Source: an uncultured Chitinophagaceae bacterium
GTDB taxonomy: Bacteria; Bacteroidota; Bacteroidia; Chitinophagales; Chitinophagaceae
Assembly: GCA_937981995.1 (NCBI GenBank)
Contig: CALJNC010000057.1
Span: 1 to 54,083, forward strand
Reading direction: 5' to 3'
Length of the DNA stretch: 54,083 bases
Shown: positions 33,407 to 41,987 of the stretch, piece by piece
Numbering within the stretch: the stretch's first letter is position 1
Layout: every line of letters begins with the position of its first letter
Notes under the pieces: generated by a model
The model's database searches: none
Told to the model about the DNA's origin: nothing
Seen by the model: the letters and a program-made list of their open reading frames with translations, nothing else
Position numbers and translations under genes: made by a program

Positions 33407-34690
33407 ATGCTCAAAGATCAAGAATTACAGGCAATTAAAAACCGATATGGTATCATTGGAAACGACCCAGCGCTCAATTATGCATTGGGTGTAGCTAACC
33501 AGGTGGCTAATACGGATTTAACGGTGCTTATTCTAGGTGAAAGTGGTGTAGGTAAGGAGGTTTTTTCTAAAATTATTCATAGCAATAGTAGTCGCAAACA
33601 TGAACCGTTTATTGCGATTAACTGCGGAGCAATACCTGAAGGAACTATCGATAGTGAATTATTTGGGCATGAGAAGGGTTCTTTTACCTCAGCGGTTGGT
33701 GATCGTAAAGGATATTTTGAAACCGTGAATGGTGGTACTATTTTTCTTGATGAAATAGGAGAGATGCCTATTGGTACGCAAGCCAGATTATTACGTGTTT
33801 TAGAAAGCGGAGAATATATAAAAGTAGGGAGCAGTAAAGTACAAAAAACTAATGTGCGTGTAATAGCCGCCACTAATAAAGATTTAAAAGAGCGGTCTCA
33901 ATTAGGAAAATTTAGAGAAGATTTATTTTATCGTTTGAGTACGGTTCCAATTCGGGTACCTGCCTTGCGCGATCGTAAAAATGATATCTCATTATTATTC
34001 AGAAAATTTGCTTCAGACTTTGCTGAGAAGTATAGAACAGAAACAGTTCATTTAGATGAAGCAGCTCAGCAATTATTAGCTACTTATTCTTGGCCAGGAA
34101 ATATTCGTCAACTCAAAAATATGGCGGAACAGATCTCGGTTTTGAGCCCGTCTAAAAAATTAAATGCTCAGGAGTTGCAATTTTTTATACCTGAAGATAA
34201 TCAAGTAAAATTGCCTGCTTTAATTCCTACAGAAGGTGTAGAAAAAGATAATTCTAATTTTACATCAGAAAGAGATTTGCTTTATAAATTATTCTTTGAT
34301 ATGAAAAAGGATGTAACGGATGTAAAGAAAATGTTTTTTGAGATAATGAAAAATCCTTCCGCAGCACAAGCATATCAAGGGGAGCAAAGTTTTCAGCATG
34401 AAAATAGAGAAGTGCAAACATCCTATATTCCTTCTGGAAACCTTGGACCAGAAAATGAGATGCACCAAGAGGAAGGAGGTAGCCAGCCTATAATTATATC
34501 ACAGGGAAATCAGGCAACAAGCAGTGTACAAGAGGTAGAAGATGTATTGGACTTAGCTGAAAATGAAAAAACACTTATCATTAAAGCCTTAAAAAAACAC
34601 AGAGGACGCAGAAGAAATGCAGCCGCAGAATTAGGCATAAGTGAGCGAACCCTATATCGAAAAATTAAAGAGTACGATGTTGATATTTAA
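33407..34690 (+). CDS. sigma-54-type AAA+ transcriptional regulator without sensor domain
   Basis: 427 residues. The AAA+ domain begins almost at once: Walker A GESGVGKE (44-51), Walker B TIFLDEIGEM (111-120) and the DLFYRLSTVPIRVPALRDR arginine-finger region. The sigma-54 contact loop, usually GAFTGA, reads GSFTSA (91-96). A linker of about 130 residues with low conservation follows. The C-terminus is a Fis-type helix-turn-helix (about 390-424: NAAAELGISERTLYRKIKEY). There is no receiver, PAS or GAF domain at the N-terminus, so activation may be through protein level or a partner. Its 3' end overlaps lptE by 14 bases. Confidence 0.88.
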   Translation: MLKDQELQAIKNRYGIIGNDPALNYALGVANQVANTDLTVLILGESGVGKEVFSKIIHSNSSRKHEPFIAINCGAIPEGTIDSELFGHEKGSFTSAVGDRKGYFETVNGGTIFLDEIGEMPIGTQARLLRVLESGEYIKVGSSKVQKTNVRVIAATNKDLKERSQLGKFREDLFYRLSTVPIRVPALRDRKNDISLLFRKFASDFAEKYRTETVHLDEAAQQLLATYSWPGNIRQLKNMAEQISVLSPSKKLNAQELQFFIPEDNQVKLPALIPTEGVEKDNSNFTSERDLLYKLFFDMKKDVTDVKKMFFEIMKNPSAAQAYQGEQSFQHENREVQTSYIPSGNLGPENEMHQEEGGSQPIIISQGNQATSSVQEVEDVLDLAENEKTLIIKALKKHRGRRRNAAAELGISERTLYRKIKEYDVDI

Positions 34691-35192
34691 AAAGAGCCAT
34701 ATACAAGTTGTTTTATGTATGCTTGCCATAAGTTTGTTAACATCTTGTGGGTTTTATAGTCTAACGGGTGCAGCTATTAGTGGTGATACAATTAATATCC
34801 ATTTCATTGAAAATAAAGCACCAACCGTGGCGCCTTCTTTAAGCGCAACCTTTACTCAAAAGTTGCGTCAGCATTTGACGTCGCTTTCTTCCTTGGCGCA
34901 AGTTGATAATGATAAAACGGATTATGATATTAAAGGTTCTATTACTACCTATAATGTTACAGTTGCATCTATCACAGGCACTGAAACTTCAGCAAAGAAT
35001 CGTTTAACGATTGGTGTAAGCATTACGTTTGAAGATAGAAAGGATAAAGAAAAAAACTTCACACAAACCTTTTCACGATTTGCAGATTTTGATGCATCGC
35101 AAAATTTCCAAAGCGTGGAGTCGTCTTTAATAGAAACAATAACCGATGAATTAAAAGATGATATTTTTAATCGTGCTTTTGTAAATTGGTAG
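34677..35192 (+). CDS. lptE: LptE-family lipoprotein (LPS assembly)
   Basis: I take the ATG at 34677 (171 residues), because it gives a proper signal peptide; an upstream in-frame alternative start does not. Lipobox LLTSC puts lipidated Cys at 24, followed by GFYSLTGAAISGDTINI, the start of Bacteroidota LptE-like proteins. The rest is an alpha/beta domain with DYDIKGSITTYNVT and TSAKNRLTIGVSITFED. LptE plugs the LptD barrel that places LPS in the outer membrane. It overlaps the regulator gene by 14 bases, the usual neighbour in this phylum. lptD is not in the window. Confidence 0.82.
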   Translation: MLIFKKSHIQVVLCMLAISLLTSCGFYSLTGAAISGDTINIHFIENKAPTVAPSLSATFTQKLRQHLTSLSSLAQVDNDKTDYDIKGSITTYNVTVASITGTETSAKNRLTIGVSITFEDRKDKEKNFTQTFSRFADFDASQNFQSVESSLIETITDELKDDIFNRAFVNW

Positions 35193-35240
35193 GTATCTTG
35201 TTAGATTGAAAGTTATTTAATTTGAAAACGTCTTATAGTT

Positions 35241-35714
35241 ATGAATAGAAATATGTTGCTTTTGGTTCTAATTGTTGTCATTGCCGGCGGGTGTTTTGTT
35301 TTTATGAAAAATAAAGCTACCGTAGGAGAGGAAACTCCAGAAGTAGCATCTGAGCTAATCACAGGTGAAGATTTTAAACTTTCAAGCCTCAAGGGCAAGA
35401 CGGTCTATTTGGTTTTTTGGGGTAGTTGGTGCCCACCGTGCAGAAGAGAATTACCACATTGGGTTGAATTTTATAATAATAAATCAGACGATAATATTGA
35501 AATTGTAAGTATTGCACTGGAAAAAAAAGAAGGAGCTTCTAAAGCTATTGCTGAGTCAATGGGTTTTCCATGGTCGTATCAATTAGAAGAAAAAAGTGGA
35601 TTTGTGGCTACCAATGGCTTAGCTAGAAAATATGGTGTAAAAGATATACCAGCTGCTTTTAAAATTAACCCGGACGGTACCTTGGCCGAGAAAATTACCG
35701 AGGTGCCTCATTAA
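35241..35714 (+). CDS. TlpA-like membrane-anchored thioredoxin
   Basis: 157 residues. An N-terminal hydrophobic segment (NMLLLVLIVVIAGG, then Cys18) anchors it; AGGC could even be a weak lipobox. The thioredoxin domain has WGSWCPPCRREL with redox Cys64 and Cys67, and the cis-Pro loop KDIPAAFKI. It probably reduces or oxidises thiols in periplasmic proteins or in cytochrome maturation; the partner is not visible. It ends right against the stop of the convergent membrane protein (35715). Confidence 0.85.
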   Translation: MNRNMLLLVLIVVIAGGCFVFMKNKATVGEETPEVASELITGEDFKLSSLKGKTVYLVFWGSWCPPCRRELPHWVEFYNNKSDDNIEIVSIALEKKEGASKAIAESMGFPWSYQLEEKSGFVATNGLARKYGVKDIPAAFKINPDGTLAEKITEVPH

Positions 35715-37484
35715 TTAATCATTGAATCCTATAACCTTAGCATTCCTAAATCGTAACTCTTGCTTGCTGCCACTATTCCATAAATGTAGTTTGGCGTAAT
35801 CCCATTCTTTAGGAGTTTTTATATCAAAAAATAGATTTTTAGTCTCTCCATTATTAATAAAACGGTGTAAGCGAATCCCGTTCGTTTGGACTCCTTCCGA
35901 TTTATGATAAAAAATAATTCTATACTGAGCTTGCTTCCATTCATCCCATTCTTTGAATATGCAGTCAAAATCGGCTGAGATTCTAAACCATTTATAGGCT
36001 GCATTGTTATTTTTAAATTGATAATTTTCACTAAGCTGTCTTAGTTCGTTTACATAATCATATTCCGTAGTATCATTGGCTAAGCTATTGGTATAAAGTA
36101 CTGTTGGATTATTAGGTTGGCCTTTGAATATATGACGGGTGTCTAATAATTTTTTTGTTTCGTCTTCTGCTGTCCAACGACCAATTACCGCCCAGTAATA
36201 TTGACGCGTCCCACCCGAAAGTTGAATGTTGCCATCTCCTGCGCGTATGCCCCAAATGTTTATGTAAGCAAATAGTAAAGCAATTGGATAAAATATGTAT
36301 TGGGATGTTTTTTTCTCATGTACCTTTTCAATTAAGGCTGCAAAAGGAAAGGCGAGTACCACGTAATATTGAACCATTGCTCGGCCAGCGGTGCCACCAT
36401 AGTCCCAAACATCCCAAGCAATGGTTACATAAAATGCAAGAAAAGAAAATAAGATAACAGCCCATTTATTTTTACCACCTTTAAAATAAAAGTAGAAACC
36501 AATAAAAGGTAAAAACATCATAGGGCAATAGCGCAGCCAGCCACAACGATAGCTCATAGTATAATCCCAGAGGTGTGGCTTTAAAAAACTAAATCCTTGA
36601 TCTTGATAGCTATAAACAATCCAATCGCCAGTAGCATAATGCCAATAAAAAGGTTGGATGAAAACGATAAGAATAAAAAGGAAAGCCGCTAAAATAAGTT
36701 TGCTATAATGCTTTGAAAAAAAAGTGAATCGTTCTTTAAATTCTTCTAATGTTGAAACGCCCCATAGGATTGGTATCAGAATTGAAATAAGCTCAGTAGG
36801 GCGTATTAAAGTAGCTAGGCCGCATAAGATGCCAATTAGGATGCCAGAAGATGTTTTCTTTTTTTTATAAAAATGAATGCAGGTCCAAACAAGAAGTGCG
36901 TAAATTGTAAAAAGAGAATTGTGCGTCATGGCTTGATCCACACTGCTATAATTTAAATAGTTCGTACCAAAAACATAGAGTAAAAGCAAAATGGCAACTG
37001 TGCTATCTCTAAAATAAAGGATTAATATTTTTCTTAAAACAAACAAACCCAAAAAAGCAATTAAAAACATACCAACACCTAATGTGACTTGATAAGGGAA
37101 TGAAAAACCGTCTGCTGTATAGCTAGCTGAATTTAAAGCCCATGTATGCCCAATGGCAAAAAACGGCGCCATAATTACCGCTTGCCCTGCTGCATATTTC
37201 ATTACATAATTGCCCGATGCCTCATGCATAAATGCTTGTTGGAAATCAGGCGTAGGATAATATTGTTTGAGGATGCTATCCTTAAAACTGCATTGCTTAA
37301 TATCCTTATAAATAAAAAGGGCGGGTAGGTACATATAATAGCCCGATACATCCCAACTAATGGTAGCCTCAGTGTTTTTTTCTTTCCACCTTGGGTGATA
37401 CACAAAGGCTGTGTAGCTCATAAGCAAATAGCAAGCAATAAGCGCTATGCTTGAGTAGCTAGTATTTTTTGATTTATTTATCAC
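35715..37484 (-). CDS. polytopic membrane protein, GT-C glycosyltransferase-like
   Basis: 589 residues with about 11 hydrophobic segments and a soluble C-terminal domain of about 150 residues. After the first segment there is a loop with an acidic residue (ISWDVSGYYMYLPALF), as in GT-C enzymes (PMT/GT39-like) that transfer sugars from lipid carriers outside the membrane. I see no family signature good enough to name it. The start is a GTG at 37484, since the next in-frame ATG would remove part of the first segment. The stop codon abuts that of the convergent tlpA-like gene. It is probably involved in envelope glycan assembly. Confidence 0.6.
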   Translation of the reverse strand: MINKSKNTSYSSIALIACYLLMSYTAFVYHPRWKEKNTEATISWDVSGYYMYLPALFIYKDIKQCSFKDSILKQYYPTPDFQQAFMHEASGNYVMKYAAGQAVIMAPFFAIGHTWALNSASYTADGFSFPYQVTLGVGMFLIAFLGLFVLRKILILYFRDSTVAILLLLYVFGTNYLNYSSVDQAMTHNSLFTIYALLVWTCIHFYKKKKTSSGILIGILCGLATLIRPTELISILIPILWGVSTLEEFKERFTFFSKHYSKLILAAFLFILIVFIQPFYWHYATGDWIVYSYQDQGFSFLKPHLWDYTMSYRCGWLRYCPMMFLPFIGFYFYFKGGKNKWAVILFSFLAFYVTIAWDVWDYGGTAGRAMVQYYVVLAFPFAALIEKVHEKKTSQYIFYPIALLFAYINIWGIRAGDGNIQLSGGTRQYYWAVIGRWTAEDETKKLLDTRHIFKGQPNNPTVLYTNSLANDTTEYDYVNELRQLSENYQFKNNNAAYKWFRISADFDCIFKEWDEWKQAQYRIIFYHKSEGVQTNGIRLHRFINNGETKNLFFDIKTPKEWDYAKLHLWNSGSKQELRFRNAKVIGFND

Positions 37485-37535
37485 GAAACTATTTCACAAT
37501 TTAGGTATGAATTTTATTATTTACTCCAAATAGAC

Positions 37536-37543
37536 CATCTTTG
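37536..37543 (+). promoter_or_regulatory. candidate -7 box of the M42 peptidase gene
   Basis: CATCTTTG matches TAnnTTTG at 7 of 8 positions and ends 7 bases before the ATG at 37551, suggesting a very short leader. Confidence 0.35.
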
Positions 37544-37550
37544 TTAGTCT

Positions 37551-38654
37551 ATGGCAAAAGCGAAAAAGAAAAAGGAATTTTTTGGAAAGAAGTCAATGGA
37601 CTTTATTCAAAAGTATATGAATAATTATGCACCTACGGGTTTTGAAGCGCCGGGGCAACGCATTTGGCTTGATTATATTAAGCCTTACATTGATGAGTAT
37701 TTTGTAGATAATTATGGTACGGCTGTTGGTGTTATAAATCCTGATGCAAAGTTCAAAGTGGTTATTGAGGCACATGCCGATGAAATTGCTTGGTATGTAA
37801 AATATATTACGAGTGATGGTTTTATACACGTGGCACGTAATGGAGGGAGTGATCATCAAATTGCACCCGCTATGCGCGTACATATTCATACAAGAAAAAA
37901 AGGATTAGTAAAAGGTGTATTTGGTTGGCCAGCAATTCATGTGCGTCCTCGTACGAATGAAAAAAAACCAACAACATCAACTATTTGGTTAGATACTGGA
38001 TGTAAAACTAAAGAAGAAGTAGAAAAATTAGGTATAGAAGTAGGCAACGTAATTACATTCCGCGATGGTTTTGAAGAAGGGAATAACGGACACTGGATTG
38101 CTCGTGCGCATGATAACAGAATGGGTGGTGTGATTATTGCAGAAGTAGCCCGCATGTTGAAAGAAAGCAAAACGAAATTACCTTTTGGCTTGTATATAGT
38201 AAATGCCGTGCAAGAAGAAGTGGGACTGAATGGTGCAAAAATGATTACAAATACTATTAAACCAAACGTGGCAATTGTAACTGATGTAACCCATGATACT
38301 ACTACACCCATGATGAATAAAAAAGCACAAGGTGAAGCAGAAGTAGGCAAGGGCCCTGTTTTGACAATTGCCCCTGCAGTGCACAATATTCTTTTGGATA
38401 TTATAAGAGAAGCGGGAGATAAAGCTAAACTTCCCTATCAATTACAAGCATCTTCGCGTGTTACTGGTACTGATACCGATGCTTTTGCATTTAGTAATGG
38501 AGGCGTACCTAGTGCATTAATTTCTTTGCCGTTACGCTATATGCATACTACGGTTGAAACAGTGCATAAAGATGACGTGGAAAATTGCATTAAGCTTTAT
38601 GTTGCTTCGTTGAAAAAAATTACACCGAAAACAAACTTTAAATATTTAAAGTAA
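37551..38654 (+). CDS. M42-family metallopeptidase (glutamyl/deblocking aminopeptidase type)
   Basis: 367 residues. The metal-site motifs of M42 are present: EAHADEIAWYV (His75, Asp77 region), ARAHDNRMGGVIIAEV, NAVQEEVGLNGAK (the EE catalytic pair) and ITDVTHDTT-like VTDVTHDTTTP. The C-terminal metal ligand region reads RYMHTTVETVHKDD. M42 enzymes form large tetrahedral complexes and trim peptides from the N-terminus. A few extra residues at the N-terminus (KAKKKKEFFGK) are strongly basic. The thioesterase-like gene begins with the base after its stop. Confidence 0.88.
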   Translation: MAKAKKKKEFFGKKSMDFIQKYMNNYAPTGFEAPGQRIWLDYIKPYIDEYFVDNYGTAVGVINPDAKFKVVIEAHADEIAWYVKYITSDGFIHVARNGGSDHQIAPAMRVHIHTRKKGLVKGVFGWPAIHVRPRTNEKKPTTSTIWLDTGCKTKEEVEKLGIEVGNVITFRDGFEEGNNGHWIARAHDNRMGGVIIAEVARMLKESKTKLPFGLYIVNAVQEEVGLNGAKMITNTIKPNVAIVTDVTHDTTTPMMNKKAQGEAEVGKGPVLTIAPAVHNILLDIIREAGDKAKLPYQLQASSRVTGTDTDAFAFSNGGVPSALISLPLRYMHTTVETVHKDDVENCIKLYVASLKKITPKTNFKYLK

Positions 38655-39053
38655 ATGAAAAATCCTTTCAAAAAAGGAGATACAAAAGAATATAGCATTG
38701 TGGTGTCTGAAAATGATATTGCAAAATTTGAAAGTGGAGTAGTACATAATGTATACTCCACTTTTGCTTTGTGTCGAGATGCTGAATGGAGTGGAAGATT
38801 GTTTGTTTTAGAAATGAAAGAAGAGGGTGAAGAAGGAATAGGGACTGGTATAAGTATTCAACATAAATCGCCAGCCTTTGTAAATGACAAAGTAGTTTTT
38901 ACTGCAACTTTTGAGGAGATTAAGGAGAGTGGAGAAATTATAAATTCCTTTGAAGCAAGAGTGGGTGATCGTTTAATAGCTCAAGGAACTCAAGGGCAAA
39001 GGGTGCTTCCCAAGGATAAGATTGATACTATTTTTGATAAGTTGAAAACATAG
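38655..39053 (+). CDS. hot-dog-fold thioesterase-like protein
   Basis: 132 residues. The pattern VHNVYSTFALCRDAEWSGRL, then EGIGTGISIQHKSPAFVNDK and VVFTATFEEIKESGEI, matches hot-dog thioesterases of the fluoroacetyl-CoA thioesterase (FlK) type, which cleave acyl-CoA or remove toxic CoA esters. The substrate is unknown. Its ATG directly follows the stop of the M42 peptidase (no gap), so it is translated from the same mRNA. Confidence 0.65.
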   Translation: MKNPFKKGDTKEYSIVVSENDIAKFESGVVHNVYSTFALCRDAEWSGRLFVLEMKEEGEEGIGTGISIQHKSPAFVNDKVVFTATFEEIKESGEIINSFEARVGDRLIAQGTQGQRVLPKDKIDTIFDKLKT

Positions 39054-39191
39054 CATGAGTATAGATGCTTATTTAAAGTTAGAATCACAAACTATTCAGT
39101 AAGAGGTAGAATTTACTATCGGTTGCTTTCGAACATTTTAATTGATACCTATCTTAGATAGGGCTTAATTTAAGTGGGCTACTACTTCTAA
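39054..39191. other. convergent intergenic region with a small palindrome
   Basis: 138 bases between convergent genes. CCTATC-TTA-GATAGG (39148-39162) is a perfect 6-base inverted repeat, but no T-run follows on either strand, so I do not call it a terminator. Confidence 0.35.
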
Positions 39192-39785
39192 CTAAGAGTT
39201 GTCAGTAATTATTTTTGCGGCCTTCTCAGCCCATAGCTTATACATCGTTCCTGTTAAGTGCAGTTTATCTTCTGTAAGATATGCTTCATCTTTTGCGTAT
39301 TGACGCGTTAGTGGTGTAATATCAATAAAGGGACAACCAAAGTGTTCCGCCCATTTCTTTTTTATTGCATTGTAAGCATCTATATCTTTCGAGGTTTTTG
39401 TTACATCACGTTTCGTATTAAATGGTGTCATACCCCAATCGGGTATAGATAAGACAATGACTCTGGATGCTCTGCCATTGGCAAATAGAATACTTTGAGC
39501 CAATAAATTATACAATTCCTGTTCGTATAATTTTATATCCTGGCCTCTATATTGATTATTTACGCCTATAAGGAGAGTGACCCAATCGTAATTGTTTGGA
39601 GGTTTTTCTTTTTCAATTGCTTCATTCAGCTCACCAGTTGTCCAACCAGTTACGGCAATTATCTTGTCTAGCACAAGCTGAATATCTTGCTTGTTTACTA
39701 TACTTACTATTTGGTTTGGAAAGTTGTCTTTAGCTTCTACCAATTCACCAATGGTATAACTATCTCCTAGGGCTAAGTACTTCAT
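39192..39785 (-). CDS. SGNH/GDSL hydrolase
   Basis: 197 residues. Blocks of the SGNH family are clear: LALGDSYTIGE with nucleophile Ser9 (block I), LIGVNNQYRG (block III) and DKLHLTGTMY with the Asp-x-x-His pair (block V). The lack of a signal peptide suggests a cytoplasmic esterase or lysophospholipase. Its ATG overlaps the stop of the upstream lipoprotein gene by one base (TAATG at 39785), so they are translated together. Confidence 0.85.
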   Translation of the reverse strand: MKYLALGDSYTIGELVEAKDNFPNQIVSIVNKQDIQLVLDKIIAVTGWTTGELNEAIEKEKPPNNYDWVTLLIGVNNQYRGQDIKLYEQELYNLLAQSILFANGRASRVIVLSIPDWGMTPFNTKRDVTKTSKDIDAYNAIKKKWAEHFGCPFIDITPLTRQYAKDEAYLTEDKLHLTGTMYKLWAEKAAKIITDNS

Positions 39786-40345
39786 TATTTCTTTTCAATA
39801 AATTTTATGCTGTTTACAATGCTATCAAAAGTTGGCAAGTACATTTCAAATTGTGTCGCAACAGCTGTGCAACTTATATTAATAGCTTTGTCTTTTTGTA
39901 AAACGATATACATTCTTGATTTAAAATCAGCTCCGCCTTCTTTGGGTCTGTAAAATGTATAAACCGATGTTGGGATATTGTTGATTGAGATACTATCCTC
40001 ATTAGTAATTTCTATTTCAGGTATTTCAAGTTTTAGTTTAGTTTTAGCTGCTTGTACAAAATCTTTAAAGGAAACTTCAATGTTTGCAGGTAGCGGCTCA
40101 ACATTAAAAAGAACATTTTCAGGGTAGCGATCGTTTATTGAATCGGTAATTTTTTCAAAGAATGAAATGGGAACATATTGGTTGAAATTTTCTTTTGCTT
40201 CAAAGGTTTTGGGGTAGTCTATGCTAAAGCCTAAATCATCTGATGTATATGTTTTAAAGTTTTTTGTTGGATTCGATTCTTCATTTTTACAAGAAGTAAA
40301 ACCTATGACAAAAAATATTACAAAAACTGCTATTGAAATTCTCAT
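39785..40345 (-). CDS. lipoprotein of unknown function (PsbP/DUF1795-like fold possible)
   Basis: 186 residues. The signal peptide ends with lipobox GFTSC, lipidated at Cys19, followed by KNEESNP. The core (YTSDDLGFSIDYPKTFEAKE, then FKDFVQAAKTKLKLE and NNIPTSVYTFYRP) resembles the PsbP/DUF1795 pattern, in which a short alpha/beta domain follows a FSIDYP strand. The function is unknown. It is the first gene of a coupled pair with the SGNH hydrolase and lies behind the rpsP terminator. Confidence 0.7.
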   Translation of the reverse strand: MRISIAVFVIFFVIGFTSCKNEESNPTKNFKTYTSDDLGFSIDYPKTFEAKENFNQYVPISFFEKITDSINDRYPENVLFNVEPLPANIEVSFKDFVQAAKTKLKLEIPEIEITNEDSISINNIPTSVYTFYRPKEGGADFKSRMYIVLQKDKAINISCTAVATQFEMYLPTFDSIVNSIKFIEKK

Positions 40346-40354
40346 TTGGTAAAA

Positions 40355-40388
40355 ATAAAAAACCCCGAAGCAAAGCTTCAGGGTTTTT
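40355..40388 (-). terminator. intrinsic terminator after rpsP
   Basis: AAACCCCGAAGC and GCTTCAGGGTTT (about 40360-40386) form a 12-base stem with one mismatch and a short loop. On the minus strand a T-rich run follows. It separates rpsP from the lipoprotein pair. Confidence 0.8.
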
Positions 40389-40405
40389 TGTAAAATTTAT
40401 AAAGT

Positions 40406-41077
40406 TTATTCTGCGTCGTCTTTCTTCTCCTCTTTAGCTTCATCAGCAGGAGCTTCTTCTTTAGCTTCTTCAGAAGGAGCCTCCTCTTTAGCTTCTTCAG
40501 CAGGAGCCTCTTCTTTAGCTTCATCAGCAGGAGCCTCTTCTTTTACTTCAGCAGCTGGTGCTTCTTCAGTAGCAGGTGTTTCAGTAGTTGCCTCAGCAGT
40601 TTCAGCTGGTGCTTCTTCAGTAGTTTCCACCGGAGCTTCCTCAACAGGAGCTTCTTCAGCTACTGCAATTTTCTTAATGATTGGCTTTTGTTTCTTAGAC
40701 TCTTTGTCTTTTTTGTGCTGGCTTTGACGTTCAGCAACTAATTTTTCATGATCCTCATTCCAAGTATCAAATTTTTCTGCTACTGCACTTTCATCAAACA
40801 AGCCTAGCTCAACCCCACGCATTAAGTGCTTAAGGTATAATACACCTTTAAAAGAAAGAATTCTTTTGGTAGTATGCGTTGTTTGTGCTCCTTTGTTTAA
40901 CCAATGCAATGCGCGTTCGCGGTTCATTTCAATAGTAGCAGGAACTGTCAATGGATTGTATGTACCTAACTTTTCAATGAATTTACCATCACGCGGAGAG
41001 CGAGAGTTAGCGGCAACAATAAAATAAAATGGACGTTTCTTAGATCCGTGTCTTTGTAGTCTGATTTTTACTGGCAT
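40406..41077 (-). CDS. rpsP: 30S ribosomal protein S16 with long acidic repeat tail
   Basis: 223 residues, against about 80-90 in most bacteria. Residues 1-80 are S16 ([41 protein letters not shown]). A basic linker follows ([16 protein letters not shown]), then a tail of about 85 residues rich in Glu, Ala, Pro and Thr, ending in four or five copies of a 9-residue unit (EEAPADEAK). Such S16 tails are known in Bacteroidota, though the repeat number varies. The tail is surely disordered and exposed on the ribosome. TACATTTG (41123-41116, minus strand) is a full -7 match, giving a leader of about 35 bases. Confidence 0.95.
   Translation of the reverse strand: MPVKIRLQRHGSKKRPFYFIVAANSRSPRDGKFIEKLGTYNPLTVPATIEMNRERALHWLNKGAQTTHTTKRILSFKGVLYLKHLMRGVELGLFDESAVAEKFDTWNEDHEKLVAERQSQHKKDKESKKQKPIIKKIAVAEEAPVEEAPVETTEEAPAETAEATTETPATEEAPAAEVKEEAPADEAKEEAPAEEAKEEAPSEEAKEEAPADEAKEEKKDDAE
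40433..40567 (-). repeat. 27-base tandem repeat in the rpsP tail
   Basis: Five 27-base units code for [36 protein letters not shown] and EEAPADEAK (residues 171-215). Repeats this alike can gain or lose copies by slippage. Confidence 0.8.
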
Positions 41078-41115
41078 ATAATAAAGATTATTAGCGTTTT
41101 AGTTTAATTGGTCGG

Positions 41116-41123
41116 CAAATGTA
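41116..41123 (-). promoter_or_regulatory. candidate -7 box of rpsP
   Basis: TACATTTG on the minus strand is a full TAnnTTTG match, 38 bases before the rpsP ATG. The -33 TTTG is not clear. Confidence 0.4.
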
Positions 41124-41198
41124 AATTGCTTTTTATTAAAATCCATATTTGAGTACAAATATCTATAAATATCTGAGATTCTTAAATATTCTATAAGC

Positions 41199-41232
41199 TT
41201 TGTTACTATCAGGGTTGAAGTCCTTACTTTTG
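41199..41232 (+). promoter_or_regulatory. promoter of the mlaEF operon
   Basis: TTTG (41199-41202), 22 bases, TACTTTTG (41225-41232), a full -7 match. It ends 8 bases before the mlaE ATG, so the leader is very short. Confidence 0.55.
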
Positions 41233-41240
41233 AAATACCA

Positions 41241-41984
41241 ATGATCAAAGGATTCTTAACACATTTTGGCCGTTATATACTTATGCTCAAGCAGATGTTT
41301 CGGCGTCCGGAGAGCGGTAGGGTGTATTATAAGGAGTTTTTTCATCAGTGCAATGAGATTGGTATTGGGTCTTTATGGATAGTAATCATTATTTCTTTGT
41401 TTTTGGGAGCTGTAACTACTGTTCAGACTGCTTATCAGCTTGTTAGTCCCTTGGTAGGATTGGAGCTAATTGCCACTATTATTAGAGATAGTACCTTTTT
41501 AGAGCTTTCACCAACGGTTACTTGTATTGTATTGGCAGGTGTAATTGGCAGTAAAATTTCGAGCGAGTTAGGTAATATGCGCGTAAGTGAGCAAATTGAC
41601 GCTTTAGAGATAATGGGTATCAATACACATACTTTTCTCATTCTGCCTAAAATACTAGCTTCTATCTTCGTAATACCTTGTTTGATTGTGCTTTCTATGT
41701 TTTTGAGTGTACTTGGCGGCTATTTGGCTGGTACTTGGAGTGGAATTTTAAATCCTACACAGTTTGAAATGGGCTTACTTTTAGATTTTGTGCCTTTTAA
41801 TTTATTCTTTGGATTGATTAAGGCTTTTGTATTTGCATTTATCATTACCTCCGTATCCGCATATTTTGGGTATTACGTTAAAGGGGGCGCATTAGAAATT
41901 GGTCGTTCGTCAACCAAAGCAGTGGTTGTAAGTTGTATAATTATTTTACTAGCTGATTATGGTTTGGCAGCCTTATTATTATAA
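41241..41984 (+). CDS. mlaE: MlaE-family ABC transporter permease (phospholipid transport)
   Basis: 247 residues with about five or six hydrophobic segments. Family marks include LWIVIIISLFLGAVTTVQTA, ELSPTVTCIVLAGVIGSKI, LGNMRVSEQIDALEIMGIN (the coupling helix; MlaE has ELG-M-V-EQIDALE) and the C-terminal GYYVKGGALEIGRSSTKAVV. MlaE is the inner-membrane part of a system that moves phospholipids between the membranes and keeps the outer leaflet asymmetric. The ATPase gene starts 4 bases later. The MCE-domain protein (MlaD) is not in the window. Confidence 0.9.
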   Translation: MIKGFLTHFGRYILMLKQMFRRPESGRVYYKEFFHQCNEIGIGSLWIVIIISLFLGAVTTVQTAYQLVSPLVGLELIATIIRDSTFLELSPTVTCIVLAGVIGSKISSELGNMRVSEQIDALEIMGINTHTFLILPKILASIFVIPCLIVLSMFLSVLGGYLAGTWSGILNPTQFEMGLLLDFVPFNLFFGLIKAFVFAFIITSVSAYFGYYVKGGALEIGRSSTKAVVVSCIIILLADYGLAALLL

Positions 41985-41987
41985 ATT

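Noticed and set aside
37937-38386. 149-residue minus-strand ORF inside the M42 peptidase gene
   Set aside because: It lies fully antisense to a gene with clear catalytic motifs, and its translation has no domain or start context.
39148-39162. CCTATC-TTA-GATAGG palindrome as a terminator
   Set aside because: It has a short stem and no T-run on either strand.
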